Source of the DNA: Pseudomonadota bacterium | Lineage (GTDB): Bacteria; Pseudomonadota; Gammaproteobacteria; Steroidobacterales; Steroidobacteraceae | Length of the DNA stretch: 64,000 nt | Reading direction: 5' to 3' | Assembly: GCA_018241505.1 (NCBI GenBank) | Contig: JAFEDS010000009.1 | Coordinates: 590,564 to 654,563 of the forward strand | Shown here: positions 37,863 through 46,439 of the stretch, one piece after another | Layout: every line of letters begins with the position of its first letter | How positions within the stretch are numbered: position 1 is the stretch's first letter | Translations under genes and position numbers: made by a program | The notes under the pieces: model-generated | Told to the model about the DNA's origin: nothing | Databases searched by the model: none | The model's input: the letters and a program-made list of their open reading frames with translations, nothing else

Positions 37863-38327
37863 TCAGTCCGCAGGGGCGTGGCGATGGCCTGCGTGCTCGT
37901 GCTCGGACCCTTCGTACACGGCACCCGATACTGCCCCATAGATCCAGTGCAACATCAGTGTTGCAATGGGTGCCATCATGCCGAGATTGAGGCCGAAGAG
38001 GCCCGCACCCGCCATCGGCATGAGGGCTATCATCATGACGAGCCACGCCCCGGTCGCAAAGAGGGCGCCACGAATCCAACCCGGACCCGGCAGTAGGCGC
38101 TGGAGCCCCGCATACAGCAGTCCCCAGAGGAGAGTCCCGATCATGAAGTGCGCTACCCAGCCGACGAGCAAGGGCGCACCCATCATGTTGCTCATCATGG
38201 AGATCGGATTGAGCTCCGGCATCAGGTGCATCATCTGTTTGAGCACCATCAGCACGGATAGGACGACGGTGGCAATGAGGCCCGCAAGCAGCGCTCGGCC
38301 AAAGTTTATTGCGGTTTTCTCGCTCAT
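37863..38327 (-). CDS. DUF6789-like membrane protein
   Basis: A 154-residue protein with about four membrane helices (ALLAGLIATVVLSVLMVL, VGWVAHFMIGTLLWGLLYA, ALFATGAWLVMMIALMPMA, IATLMLHWIYGAVSGAVYEG). It is rich in methionine and ends in a His-rich tail EHEHAGHRHAPAD, which may bind metal. ATG 38327 has GGAG 8 bases upstream. First gene of the operon with AhpD-like, thioredoxin and CcdA-like genes. The family function is unknown. Confidence 0.65.
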   Translation of the reverse strand: MSEKTAINFGRALLAGLIATVVLSVLMVLKQMMHLMPELNPISMMSNMMGAPLLVGWVAHFMIGTLLWGLLYAGLQRLLPGPGWIRGALFATGAWLVMMIALMPMAGAGLFGLNLGMMAPIATLMLHWIYGAVSGAVYEGSEHEHAGHRHAPAD

Positions 38328-38422
38328 CGTTTTACTCCGTGAGAGAAAAAAATTGAGTTCTTACTAAAGAGGACCCCCTCGGGTCGCCATTTGTTGCGTG
38401 CCGCGGTGCGCACAGGACGCGG

Positions 38423-38674
38423 CTACTTCTGCGATTTATCGGACGAGTGGTGAGACGGATCGGACGCTTTAGTCCCGAGGCGTGAGCCACCGGAAGAGAG
38501 GTGCTCGGAGGGGGGATCCACCGAAAACGCCTTCAGCAGGACCCGCTCCAAGTTGCGCATGGCGATGAGATACCGGAGGCAGCTCGGGCAGCCGATGCCA
38601 TGCAGGATTTGCTGGACCGTCTGCTTACGCGGCTCTGCTCCTACTTGAAATCGAAATTCGGCGCAGCTCAGCAT
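38423..38674 (-). CDS. Small cysteine-containing protein, possible anti-sigma
   Basis: An 83-residue frame with GGAGA eight bases before its ATG. The first ~50 residues, MLSCAEFRF... then ILHGIGCPSCLRYLIAMRN, resemble the zinc-binding anti-sigma layout (Cys near the start, then H-x4-C-x2-C). The C-terminal third is Ser-rich and unstructured. If it is an anti-sigma, the partnerless ECF factor at 31525 is a candidate, though they are 6 kb apart. It may also be a chance frame; it fits between tvp38 and the DUF6789 gene on the same strand. Confidence 0.4.
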   Translation of the reverse strand: MLSCAEFRFQVGAEPRKQTVQQILHGIGCPSCLRYLIAMRNLERVLLKAFSVDPPSEHLSSGGSRLGTKASDPSHHSSDKSQK

Positions 38675-38798
38675 ACCGGGGCTCTCCGTCAGGGTGTGGG
38701 CGGTCCAAAAGAATCGAAAGCTGTTTTTTCGCCCCTCCTATTTCATAAGGACCAAGCTCCTGCGGAAAATCTTGCAGCGAGCCCGGCAGAGTGCGACC

Positions 38799-39485
38799 TC
38801 ATTGAGATTCAATTTGCCGCGCGAGCTCTTTGCGCGCGAAATAAGTCACGAGAACCGTGACACCCAGCGTGGCGATCAACCCGACCCAGAGGAGCACGCT
38901 GCCCGATCGTCCCAGCGGCGCACGGCCGGCGATCGCTTCGCTGACGTTTGCTGCGGCAGCGCCCGCGTAGGTATACAGCAGCGTCCCGGGCAGCATGCCG
39001 ACCCATGACGCGATGACATAGTCGCGTGTCCGGACCGCCGTGATTCCGTAAGCGTAGTTGAGAAGATTGAAGGGAATCGCAGGCGACAGGCGTGTCAGGA
39101 AGACCATCCAGATCCCGTGAGCGGCGATGGCCCGGTCGAGCGCCTGGAACCTGGGCCAGCGCTCGATCTTGCCTCGAACCCACTCTCGCGCGAGGGTCCT
39201 TCCGAGAAGGAACGAGGTCAGTGCGCCCAAGGTACTGCCGATGGAGACCAACACCATGGCCCGCACGAGACCGAATATGGCGCCCGCTGCAATGGTGAGC
39301 AGAACCTCCGGCAGCATCGCGACCGTCGATGCCACATACAGGAGCACGAAAGGGACGGACGCGGATTCGCGATGCGCGGCGCTCCAGGCGAGGGCGGCGC
39401 AGAGCCAATGGCTCACCGGCAGAATAATCGCGGCGATACCGAAGGCACCCACAACAACCGCCACGATGAGTGTGCGTGCCTTCAC
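38799..39485 (-). CDS. TVP38/TMEM64-family (DedA-like) membrane protein
   Basis: A 228-residue membrane protein with the SNARE-associated/TVP38 signature: LLTIAAGAIFGLVRAMVLVSIGSTLGALTSFLLGR (quoted in part: AGAIFGLVRAMVLV, STLGALTSFLLGR), then FLTRLSPAIPFNLLNYAYGIT and ASWVGMLPGTLLYTYAGAA. Family members are lipid scramblases or transporters in the inner membrane, and close relatives occur in mercury-resistance loci. The start is GTG 39485 with a weak binding site. It is the first minus-strand gene left of a 400-base gap. Confidence 0.8.
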   Translation of the reverse strand: MKARTLIVAVVVGAFGIAAIILPVSHWLCAALAWSAAHRESASVPFVLLYVASTVAMLPEVLLTIAAGAIFGLVRAMVLVSIGSTLGALTSFLLGRTLAREWVRGKIERWPRFQALDRAIAAHGIWMVFLTRLSPAIPFNLLNYAYGITAVRTRDYVIASWVGMLPGTLLYTYAGAAAANVSEAIAGRAPLGRSGSVLLWVGLIATLGVTVLVTYFARKELARQIESQ

Positions 39486-39902
39486 GATGGCGCAAGCTCC
39501 AGCAACGCCATTGCGATCGCCTGCCCTTGATCGGACGGAGTTCGGTCCGATCTCATCCCAACTTCTTCGCTGTGCGCGGTCGAGAGCCGCGCAAATCGGC
39601 CGTTACGCGAAGTCATCACGATACCGATCCGGGTGAGTCAGGGCATCACGGCGCTGTGCCTGTGATAGCTAGAAGACCACGTGATCGAGGCCGATATTGC
39701 ACGCCCGCGCGCGGAGCGCCGCAAAGCGAGCCGTGAATTCGCGCTGCAATAGTTCACCGGGGTTGAGTGGTCTGATATCCAAAGGTGGCTGTTTTTTTCG
39801 CAATTCCCTGGGGCGTGTTAGAGACTTTCCGAGTGTGGGCCGCGCTCGTCCGCGCTCAAGATCCGACACGCGTGCACCGGAATGAAGTTGTGGGAGGTTG
39901 AC
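39486..39902. other. Intergenic region between divergent tvp38 and glucosidase genes
   Basis: About 415 bases without a recognised gene. Promoters for both flanking genes should lie here; I could not place them confidently. A GGGAGGT ribosome binding site for the glucosidase ends the region. Confidence 0.5.
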
Positions 39903-42656
39903 ATGACAAAGCCGACGGCCGAAGAGGTTCGGCTGCAGACAGCGGGCGCTGTCTGGAAAACCTGGGGACCGTACCTCTCCGAGCGTCAGTGGGGCACGGT
40001 CCGCGAGGACTACAGCGCAGACGGTGGGGCGTGGGAGTATTTTCCTCATGATCATGCGCGCAGCCGCGCGTACCGTTGGGGCGAGGACGGCTTGGCGGGG
40101 TTCTCTGACAGTCAGCAACGGCTGTGCGTCGGCCTCGCCCTGTGGAACACGCGCGACCCGATCCTGAAGGAGCGCCTCTTCGGGCTCACGAATGGCGAGG
40201 GCAATCACGGCGAGGACGTCAAGGAGCTCTACTACTACCTGGATGCCACACCCACCCACTCGTATCTGCGGATGCTCTACAAATATCCCCAGGGCGAATT
40301 CCCGTACACGCGCCTGGTGCAGGAGAACGGTGCTCGCGGCAGCGGTCAGCCCGAGTTTGAGCTCATCGACGCTGGTGTGTTCGACCACGACCGTTACTTC
40401 GATGTGTTCGTAGAGTACGCGCAAGCCGAGCCCGGTGACGTTCTGATGCGGGTGACGGTCGAGAATCGCGGCCCTGAGGCCGCGACGATCCATCTGCTCC
40501 CGCAGGTCTGGTTCCGCAACACCTGGAGTTGGAAGCCCGGTACCCTCAAGCCGCGGCTCAGGTCGTCGGAAACCGGTTCCCGCCAACTGCGGGCCGATCA
40601 TCCTACCCTCGGGGCCTATCACATCGAGTTCGATGGCCAGCCGCAGGAGATTCTTTTCTGCGACAACGACACCAATGGCGCCCGGCTCTGGAATGCGACG
40701 CGCGAGGGCTACTGTAAGGATGGCTTTCATGAACGCGTGATCGGAGGGCGCTTCGACGCGGTCAACTCGGCGGCGGAAGGCACCAAGGCGGCGGCCTGGT
40801 ACATCGCCGAGGTGGCGCCGGGTGATCGGATCGAGGTCCGACTGAGACTTTCAAGGCGACCGAATGCGGCCACGTTCCAGGAGTTTGATGCGCTCATGGC
40901 GCGGCGCCGTACCGAGGCTAACGAGTTCTATGCCGATCTGCAGCGCGGGATTGACGGTCATGATGCCCGCGCCGTGCAACGGCAGGCATTCGCCGGCATG
41001 ATCTGGAGCAAACAGTACTTTTACTTCGACGTCCCCCGGTGGTTGAACGGTGACCCCGGTCAACCACCCCCACCGGCGGCCCGGCGCCACGGTCGCAACC
41101 ACGACTGGCAACACCTCAACAACGCCGACATCATTTCCATGCCGGACAAGTGGGAATACCCCTGGTACGCAGCGTGGGATGTGGCGTTCCACTGCCTGCC
41201 GTTGGCGCATCTCGACGCGGAGTTCGCCAAAGAGCAACTCGTGCTACTCACGCGCGAATGGTACATGCATCCCAACGGCCAGATGCCCGCCTACGAATGG
41301 GCCTTCGATGATGTGAATCCGCCGGTGCACGCCTGGGCGACCTGGCGGGTGTTTCAGATCGATCGCAAGCAGCGCGGCGATGCCGGCGACCTGGAGTTCC
41401 TGGAGCGCGTTTTTCACAAGTTGATGTTGAATTTCACCTGGTGGGTGAATCGTAAGGACGCGGAAGGCCTCAACGTGTTTCAGGGCGGATTTCTCGGCCT
41501 GGACAACATCGGCGTCTTCGATCGCAGCCGCCAACTTCCCACGGGTGGTCACATCGACCAAGCCGACGGCACGAGCTGGATGGCGATGTATGCCCTCAAC
41601 CTCATGCGCATCGCCCTCGAGCTGGCGCAGCACAACCGGGTGTACGAGGACATTGCCACGAAGTTCTTCGAACACTTCCTGCACATCGCGCAGGCGATGA
41701 CCCACATCGGCGGCGAGGGCGCCGGCATCGGTTTATGGAACGAGCAGGACGAGTTCTTCTATGACGTGTTGCACTTGCCCGACGGGAGCCTGCGGCCGCT
41801 CAAGATTCGCTCCATGGTGGGTCTCATCCCGCTCTTTGCGGTGGAGACGCTCGAACCGGAACTGCTCGAGCGGGTGCCCGATTTCAAGCGACGGCTGGAG
41901 TGGTTTCTCCGCTATCGTCCGGATCTTTGCGCCCTCGTCTCGCACTGGAACGATGCCGGACGCGGGCAGCGGCGGCTGTTGTCACTGCTGCGCGGCCACC
42001 GCATGAAACGCCTCCTGAAGCGCATGCTCGATGAGAGCGAGTTTCTGGCGCCGTACGGTGTGCGCGCACTGTCGCGCGCGCACGCACACTCTCCCTACGT
42101 GTACCCCCACAATGGAGTGGATCTGGAGGTCCACTATCAACCTGCGGAGTCCGATACCGGGCTGTTCGGCGGCAATTCCAACTGGCGCGGGCCCATTTGG
42201 TTTCCGGTCAACTTCCTCGTGATCGAGTCGCTGCAGAAGTTCCATCACTACTACGGCGATGACTTCCGCATCGAATGTCCCAGCGGCTCAGGTCGTTATG
42301 TCAGCCTGAATGAAGCGGCGAACGAGCTCGCGACACGGCTGACGCGGGTCTTTCTCGCGGACGAGACCGGCCGGCGGCCCGTCTATGGCAACGATACGCG
42401 GATGCAGGCGGACCCCCACTTTCGAGACTACGTGCTGTTCTACGAATACTTCCACGGGGATTCGGGGCGGGGTCTGGGTGCCTCACACCAGACCGGATGG
42501 ACGGGATTGGTCGCCAAGCTCTTGTTGCCGCGCTACGCACGGAGTGTCGTCGAGCCGATCGAAGCCCGGAAGGCGCCGCAAGAGCCGTTGGTGTCGAGCG
42601 CCGGAAAGTCACGACGGACGCGCGCCACATCCTCCAAATCGCAAACAACCCCCTAA
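39903..42656 (+). CDS. GH63-like glucosidase (MGH1-type)
   Basis: A 917-residue protein of the bacterial GH63-like glucosidase family. Early motifs are WGPYLSERQWGTVREDYSADG and FPHDHARSRAYRWGEDG. The (alpha/alpha)6 catalytic half includes WEYPWYAAWDVAFHCLPLAH, the acidic region EWAFDDVNPPVHAW, DGTSWMAMYALN and SNWRGPIWFPVN. The aspartate in AWDVAFH and the acidic residues around EWAFDD are likely catalytic. Expected substrates are alpha-glucosides such as mannosylglycerate/glucosylglycerate-type or glucan ends. ATG 39903 has GGGAGGT upstream; an ATG at 39882 is less likely. No signal peptide, so cytoplasmic. It is followed after 12 bases by a glucose-dehydrogenase-like gene, consistent with a sugar pathway. 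Confidence 0.85.
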   Translation: MTKPTAEEVRLQTAGAVWKTWGPYLSERQWGTVREDYSADGGAWEYFPHDHARSRAYRWGEDGLAGFSDSQQRLCVGLALWNTRDPILKERLFGLTNGEGNHGEDVKELYYYLDATPTHSYLRMLYKYPQGEFPYTRLVQENGARGSGQPEFELIDAGVFDHDRYFDVFVEYAQAEPGDVLMRVTVENRGPEAATIHLLPQVWFRNTWSWKPGTLKPRLRSSETGSRQLRADHPTLGAYHIEFDGQPQEILFCDNDTNGARLWNATREGYCKDGFHERVIGGRFDAVNSAAEGTKAAAWYIAEVAPGDRIEVRLRLSRRPNAATFQEFDALMARRRTEANEFYADLQRGIDGHDARAVQRQAFAGMIWSKQYFYFDVPRWLNGDPGQPPPPAARRHGRNHDWQHLNNADIISMPDKWEYPWYAAWDVAFHCLPLAHLDAEFAKEQLVLLTREWYMHPNGQMPAYEWAFDDVNPPVHAWATWRVFQIDRKQRGDAGDLEFLERVFHKLMLNFTWWVNRKDAEGLNVFQGGFLGLDNIGVFDRSRQLPTGGHIDQADGTSWMAMYALNLMRIALELAQHNRVYEDIATKFFEHFLHIAQAMTHIGGEGAGIGLWNEQDEFFYDVLHLPDGSLRPLKIRSMVGLIPLFAVETLEPELLERVPDFKRRLEWFLRYRPDLCALVSHWNDAGRGQRRLLSLLRGHRMKRLLKRMLDESEFLAPYGVRALSRAHAHSPYVYPHNGVDLEVHYQPAESDTGLFGGNSNWRGPIWFPVNFLVIESLQKFHHYYGDDFRIECPSGSGRYVSLNEAANELATRLTRVFLADETGRRPVYGNDTRMQADPHFRDYVLFYEYFHGDSGRGLGASHQTGWTGLVAKLLLPRYARSVVEPIEARKAPQEPLVSSAGKSRRTRATSSKSQTTP

Positions 42657-42668
42657 AAGAGGCCGTCG

Positions 42669-43532
42669 ATGGAAGAAGCTTCCGCTGAATACGCGCACCT
42701 GCCCCGGCCCGTGTTGCCCCGAGTAGCGCCTCAGGAGCTGCTCTTGGGACAGAAGGCGCTGGTGACTGGGGCGAGTTCCGGGATCGGGCGCGCGATTGCC
42801 ATCTCGCTGGCCCATGCGGGCGCCGATGTCGTCGTGAACTACGTCGCCGACGAGGACAGGGCTCAGGAGCTCGTCGAACAGATCCGTGCGCTCGGCGTGC
42901 GCGCGCTGGCGATTCGTGCCGACGTTGGGGACGAAACCCAAGTCGGTGAGATGTTTCGTCGGATGATCGAGGAGCTCGGCACCATCGACATCCTCGTCAA
43001 CAACGCGGGCTTGCAACAAGACGCGCCATTTCACGAGCTGACCCTCGCCCAGTGGAACAAGGTCCTGGCCGTCAATCTCACCGGTCAGTTTCTGTGCGCG
43101 CGTGCGGCCGTTCGTGAGTTCAGGCGTCGTGGCGTCCGCCCGAACATTTCCTGCTCGGCCGGCAAGGTCATTTGTGTCAGCTCCGTGCACGAAGTCATCC
43201 CCTGGGCAGGACACGTCAACTACGCCGCCTCCAAGGGCGGCGTCATGCTGATGATGAAGAGCCTCGCGCAGGAGGTAGCTCCGTACCGCATTCGCGTGAA
43301 CTCCATCTGTCCGGGTGCGATTCGCACCCCGATCAACATGCAGGTCTGGGAGACTCCCAAGGCTTACAACGAGCTGATGAAGCTGATTCCGTACAAGCGC
43401 ATCGGTGAGCCGGAGGAGATCGGTCGCGCCGCCGTGTGGCTCGCCTCCGACTATGCCGACTACGTTCACGGCATTAGCCTGTTTGTGGACGGCGGTATGA
43501 CGCTCTACCCCGGATTTCAGACCGGCGGCTGA
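42669..43532 (+). CDS. Short-chain dehydrogenase (glucose 1-dehydrogenase-like)
   Basis: A 287-residue SDR enzyme. The NAD(P)-binding motif is KALVTGASSGIGRAIAISLA, then DILVNNAGLQQ, catalytic Ser in ICVSSVHEVIPWAGHVNYAASKGG with Tyr and Lys (YAASK), and RVNSICPGAIRTPIN. The downstream VHGISLFVDGGMTLYPGF matches glucose 1-dehydrogenase-like members. It would oxidise a free sugar or similar alcohol. A ~30-residue N-terminal extension is typical of this subgroup. AGAGG precedes the ATG. Likely co-transcribed with the glucosidase, so released glucose is a plausible substrate. Confidence 0.88.
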   Translation: MEEASAEYAHLPRPVLPRVAPQELLLGQKALVTGASSGIGRAIAISLAHAGADVVVNYVADEDRAQELVEQIRALGVRALAIRADVGDETQVGEMFRRMIEELGTIDILVNNAGLQQDAPFHELTLAQWNKVLAVNLTGQFLCARAAVREFRRRGVRPNISCSAGKVICVSSVHEVIPWAGHVNYAASKGGVMLMMKSLAQEVAPYRIRVNSICPGAIRTPINMQVWETPKAYNELMKLIPYKRIGEPEEIGRAAVWLASDYADYVHGISLFVDGGMTLYPGFQTGG

Positions 43533-43560
43533 GGCACTGACTTCGTGCGGAGACATCGCC

Positions 43561-44106
43561 ATGACGTACTTGAAAACTCTCGGGTCCGATTCGAGCCTCC
43601 TTGAAGTGTTCAAGGCATTTCCGGGCACGTCTGAACCGCTCATCAAGTTTCATGAGGTGCTGCTGCGAGGATCCTCACCGTTCACGGAGGCTGAACGCGA
43701 ACTCATTGCGGTTCACGTGTCCTATTTGAATGGCTGTATGTATTGCTACGGCGTGCATGCCGCAATGGCCTATCGGCTGGGGATCGCGTCCGAGGCGTTG
43801 GAACAACTGGCGCAGGATGTTGATGCGGGGCCCGTGCCCCAGAAGATGAAGCCTGTGCTCCGCTATGCCGAACGCTTGACACGAGACCCGGATGGCGTCC
43901 GCGAGAGTGACGTGGAGGCGATTCTGGCTGAAGGTTGGAATGAGGTCGCGATCTATCACACGGTCGCGGTGACGGCCCTTTTCAACTTTATGAACCGTCT
44001 GGTCGAGGGGCTCGGGATCGAGCTCGATCCGGGCGATCTCCCGGTGGCTGCAAAGCGCTTGGCCGAGCAGGGCTACTTGCCGCTGATCGAACTGATCCAC
44101 AAGTGA
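43561..44106 (+). CDS. AhpD-like peroxidase-related protein
   Basis: A 181-residue carboxymuconolactone decarboxylase-family protein with the redox motif YLNGCMYCYGVHAAMAYRLG (CxxC-x3-H). The whole sequence is close to the protein at 48545-49087 (shared [27 protein letters not shown] and [16 protein letters not shown]), so the two are paralogues. It may reduce peroxides with a thiol donor. GGAGA seven bases before the ATG; 28 bases after the SDR gene. Confidence 0.85.
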   Translation: MTYLKTLGSDSSLLEVFKAFPGTSEPLIKFHEVLLRGSSPFTEAERELIAVHVSYLNGCMYCYGVHAAMAYRLGIASEALEQLAQDVDAGPVPQKMKPVLRYAERLTRDPDGVRESDVEAILAEGWNEVAIYHTVAVTALFNFMNRLVEGLGIELDPGDLPVAAKRLAEQGYLPLIELIHK

Positions 44107-44163
44107 CACAGGCGCCCCCGTCGAGCTGCAATAAATGTCCGGGGCCGAGGGTCTTGATAACTG

Positions 44164-44901
44164 ATGCGGGACGTTTTTCGGAAATACCCGGGCCGGACGA
44201 TGGGTTGGGCCGAGTCGAGCAGCGATGTGTCACTCTCCATCATTGTGCCGATGCTCAATGAGGCGCGTACGCTGCCCGCAATGCTGCCCGACCTGAAGCG
44301 CTTGCAGGAAGAGGATTGTGAGGTCCTGTTTGTGGACGGCGGCAGCGAGGATGCCTCCGTCGACATCGCCATGCGCGAGGGATTCACGGTGCTGCAGGGC
44401 TCCCGCGGGCGAGCCCGACAGATGAACGCGGGCGCGCGCGCCGCACGCGGCAGACTTCTCCTGTTTCTGCATGCGGACACGCGGCTTCCGGCCGACGCGC
44501 CGGCGCGATTGCGCCGGTTTCTGTCCGAGGATCTGCACGCGTGGGGTTTCTTTTCCGTCGAGATTCAAGGCGAGTCCCGCATGCTGCGGCTCGTCAGCGC
44601 GCTCATGAATCTGCGCTCGAAGCTGAGCTGTATCGCGACGGGGGATCAGGCGCTCTTCATGTATCGCGTCGTGTTCAACTGGGTGGGTGGCTTTCCCGAT
44701 CAGCCACTGATGGAGGACGTGGAGCTGTCGCGGCGACTCAAACGCATCTCGCGCCCAACCTGCCTGCCCGAGAAGGTCACGACATCCGGTCGGCGGTGGG
44801 AGACTTCAGGGATCTGCCGGACCATCGTGTTGATGTGGTTTCTGCGGCTCGCGTATTGGTTCGGCGTATCGCCGAAGTTGCTGGCGAGGGCCTACCGATG
44901 A
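44164..44901 (+). CDS. Family 2 glycosyltransferase of the arsenosugar-associated type
   Basis: A 245-residue GT2-fold enzyme. It shows LSIIVPMLNEARTLPAML, the acidic VLFVDGGSEDASVDIA, GRARQMNAGARAARGRLLLFLHADTRLP and the product-side motif ATGDQALFMYRVVFNWVGGFPD followed by LMEDVELSRRL. This matches the TIGR04283-type group often found with arsM/arsS. No arsM or arsS is present in the window, so the sugar and acceptor are unknown. Its stop overlaps the next start (ATGA), coupling it to the second glycosyltransferase. An alternative start is ATG 44200. Confidence 0.82.
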   Translation: MRDVFRKYPGRTMGWAESSSDVSLSIIVPMLNEARTLPAMLPDLKRLQEEDCEVLFVDGGSEDASVDIAMREGFTVLQGSRGRARQMNAGARAARGRLLLFLHADTRLPADAPARLRRFLSEDLHAWGFFSVEIQGESRMLRLVSALMNLRSKLSCIATGDQALFMYRVVFNWVGGFPDQPLMEDVELSRRLKRISRPTCLPEKVTTSGRRWETSGICRTIVLMWFLRLAYWFGVSPKLLARAYR

Positions 44902-45584
44902 AAAGCCTGCGTACGGTGATTTTCGCCAAGGCGTTGCAACCCGGCCATGTCAAAACCCGCCTGATCCCGGCACTCGGTGTCGAGGGTGCGACCGCGTTGG
45001 CCCGCCGGTTGCTGGAGCACGCGATCGTGCAAGTACTGCGCGCGCAGATTGGGACAGTCGAATTGTGCGCCACGCCGGCGGACGCGCAGGCGTGGCGAGA
45101 GATCGATATTCCAGCAGGCGTGGAGCGGACCGACCAGGGTCCGGGCGATCTCGGCGCACGGCTCGCGCGCGCGAGCAAACGCGTCATCGATGACGGAAGC
45201 GCCGTGCTGCTCGTCGGCACCGATTGCCCGGCACTGGATGCGGCCTACCTGCGCCGCCTCGCCGAGGCCCTGCTGGAGGTCGATGTCGTGATGGCGCCTG
45301 CCGCGGACGGCGGTTATGCCGCGTTGGGGTTGAATCGATACGATCCTCACCTCTTTTCCGACATTCCCTGGAGCACCGGCGCGGTCGCCCGCGAAACGCT
45401 GCGCCGAATCGAACAGATGCAATGGAGCGTGCGCGAGCTGCCGGTCCTTCACGATATTGACGAGCCGGCGGATCTGCAATGGCTGCCGGCCGATTGGCCG
45501 GAGGCGCCTTCGCAAGGCAGTGACCGTGGATCGAGTCTTGATCGGAGCTCTGTTGACCTCCCGGCGCTGCGGAGCATTCCATGA
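44898..45584 (+). CDS. Nucleotidyl/glycosyltransferase A-type protein (TIGR04282-like)
   Basis: A 228-residue Rossmann-type enzyme: VIFAKALQPGHVKTRLIPALG (family start with KTRL), then VLLVGTDCPALDAAYL and MAPAADGGYAALGL, ending in a LHDIDEPADLQWL motif. These fit the DUF2064/TIGR04282 group that accompanies the TIGR04283 glycosyltransferase. It overlaps its neighbours by 4 bases on both sides, so it is one operon with the nucleoside phosphorylase. The C-terminal tail (PEAPSQGSDRGSSLDRSS) is probably disordered. Confidence 0.82.
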   Translation: MKSLRTVIFAKALQPGHVKTRLIPALGVEGATALARRLLEHAIVQVLRAQIGTVELCATPADAQAWREIDIPAGVERTDQGPGDLGARLARASKRVIDDGSAVLLVGTDCPALDAAYLRRLAEALLEVDVVMAPAADGGYAALGLNRYDPHLFSDIPWSTGAVARETLRRIEQMQWSVRELPVLHDIDEPADLQWLPADWPEAPSQGSDRGSSLDRSSVDLPALRSIP

Positions 45585-46426
45585 TCGGCATCATCGGTGG
45601 AACGGGTTTGTACCAACTGCAGGAGCTGCAGGAGGTGCGAACACAGACGGTCGCTACACCGTTCGGCGCGCCGTCGGCGCCTCTTACGCTGGGCGTGCTG
45701 CGCGGGCGTCCCGTGGCCTTTCTGGCCCGACACGGCCTCGGGCATGAATTGCTGCCGAGCGAAATCAACTTCCGCGCGAACATCTGGGCGCTGAAGAGCG
45801 TGGGGGTACGGACTCTCGTGAGCATCTCGGCGGTGGGTAGCTTGCGAGAGGAGATCAGGCCCGGCGATCTCGCGCTCGTCTCGCAATACCTCGATTTCAC
45901 CAAGGGTGTGCGACCACTCAGCTTCTTCGGCAAGGGAGTCGTCGCCCATATCTCGACCGCGCACCCGACCTGTTCCGTCACGGCGCAACTCATCGCGCGG
46001 GTGGCCCGCTCTGCTGGGCTGATTCTCCATGAGAACAAGAGTTACGCCTGTGTCGAAGGTCCGCGCCTCGGGACGCAAGCGGAGAGCTACTTTCTGAGAC
46101 AGGCCAGTGCCGATCTCGTCGGCATGACGAATGTGCCCGAAGTCTTTCTCGCTGGGGAGGCTCAGCTCGGGTACTGCACGATCGCGGTGACGACGGACTA
46201 TGACTGCTGGCTCGAGGACCCGGCCCAGCATGTCACGGCGGAAGCGGCGATCGCGCTGTTCCGACAGAACCTCGCGCGCGTTCAACAATTGCTCGTCGCT
46301 GTCGTGAGCGAATACGTCGAGGATGACACGCGGCCCTGTCGCCAGAGGCTCCGCTCGGCGATCGTGACACCGCGCGAGCGTATGACACCCGAACAGCGCG
46401 ATTTGGTGGAGTTCCTCTGCCGCTAG
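45581..46426 (+). CDS. mtnP: S-methyl-5'-thioadenosine/thioinosine phosphorylase
   Basis: A 281-residue purine-nucleoside phosphorylase family member. Motifs: IGIIGGTGLYQL, FLARHGLGHELLPSEINFRAN (phosphate and substrate binding), LVSISAVGSLREEI, ACVEGPRLGTQAES, GMTNVPEVFLAGEA and the base-recognising TTDYDCW. The TDYDCW segment is shared by adenosine- and inosine-type enzymes, so the exact substrate is uncertain. It would recycle methylthionucleosides. In arsenosugar clusters this enzyme type removes adenine after SAM-derived transfer. Start overlaps the upstream stop by 4 bases. Confidence 0.88.
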   Translation: MIGIIGGTGLYQLQELQEVRTQTVATPFGAPSAPLTLGVLRGRPVAFLARHGLGHELLPSEINFRANIWALKSVGVRTLVSISAVGSLREEIRPGDLALVSQYLDFTKGVRPLSFFGKGVVAHISTAHPTCSVTAQLIARVARSAGLILHENKSYACVEGPRLGTQAESYFLRQASADLVGMTNVPEVFLAGEAQLGYCTIAVTTDYDCWLEDPAQHVTAEAAIALFRQNLARVQQLLVAVVSEYVEDDTRPCRQRLRSAIVTPRERMTPEQRDLVEFLCR

Positions 46427-46439
46427 TCGGGCATTCCGC

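Noticed and set aside
39669-40730. Minus-strand frame of 353 codons
   Set aside because: Antisense to the GH63-like glucosidase, which has clear family motifs; low-complexity shadow.
42609-43646. Minus-strand frame of 345 codons
   Set aside because: Antisense to the SDR gene with intact TGASSGIG and YAASK motifs.
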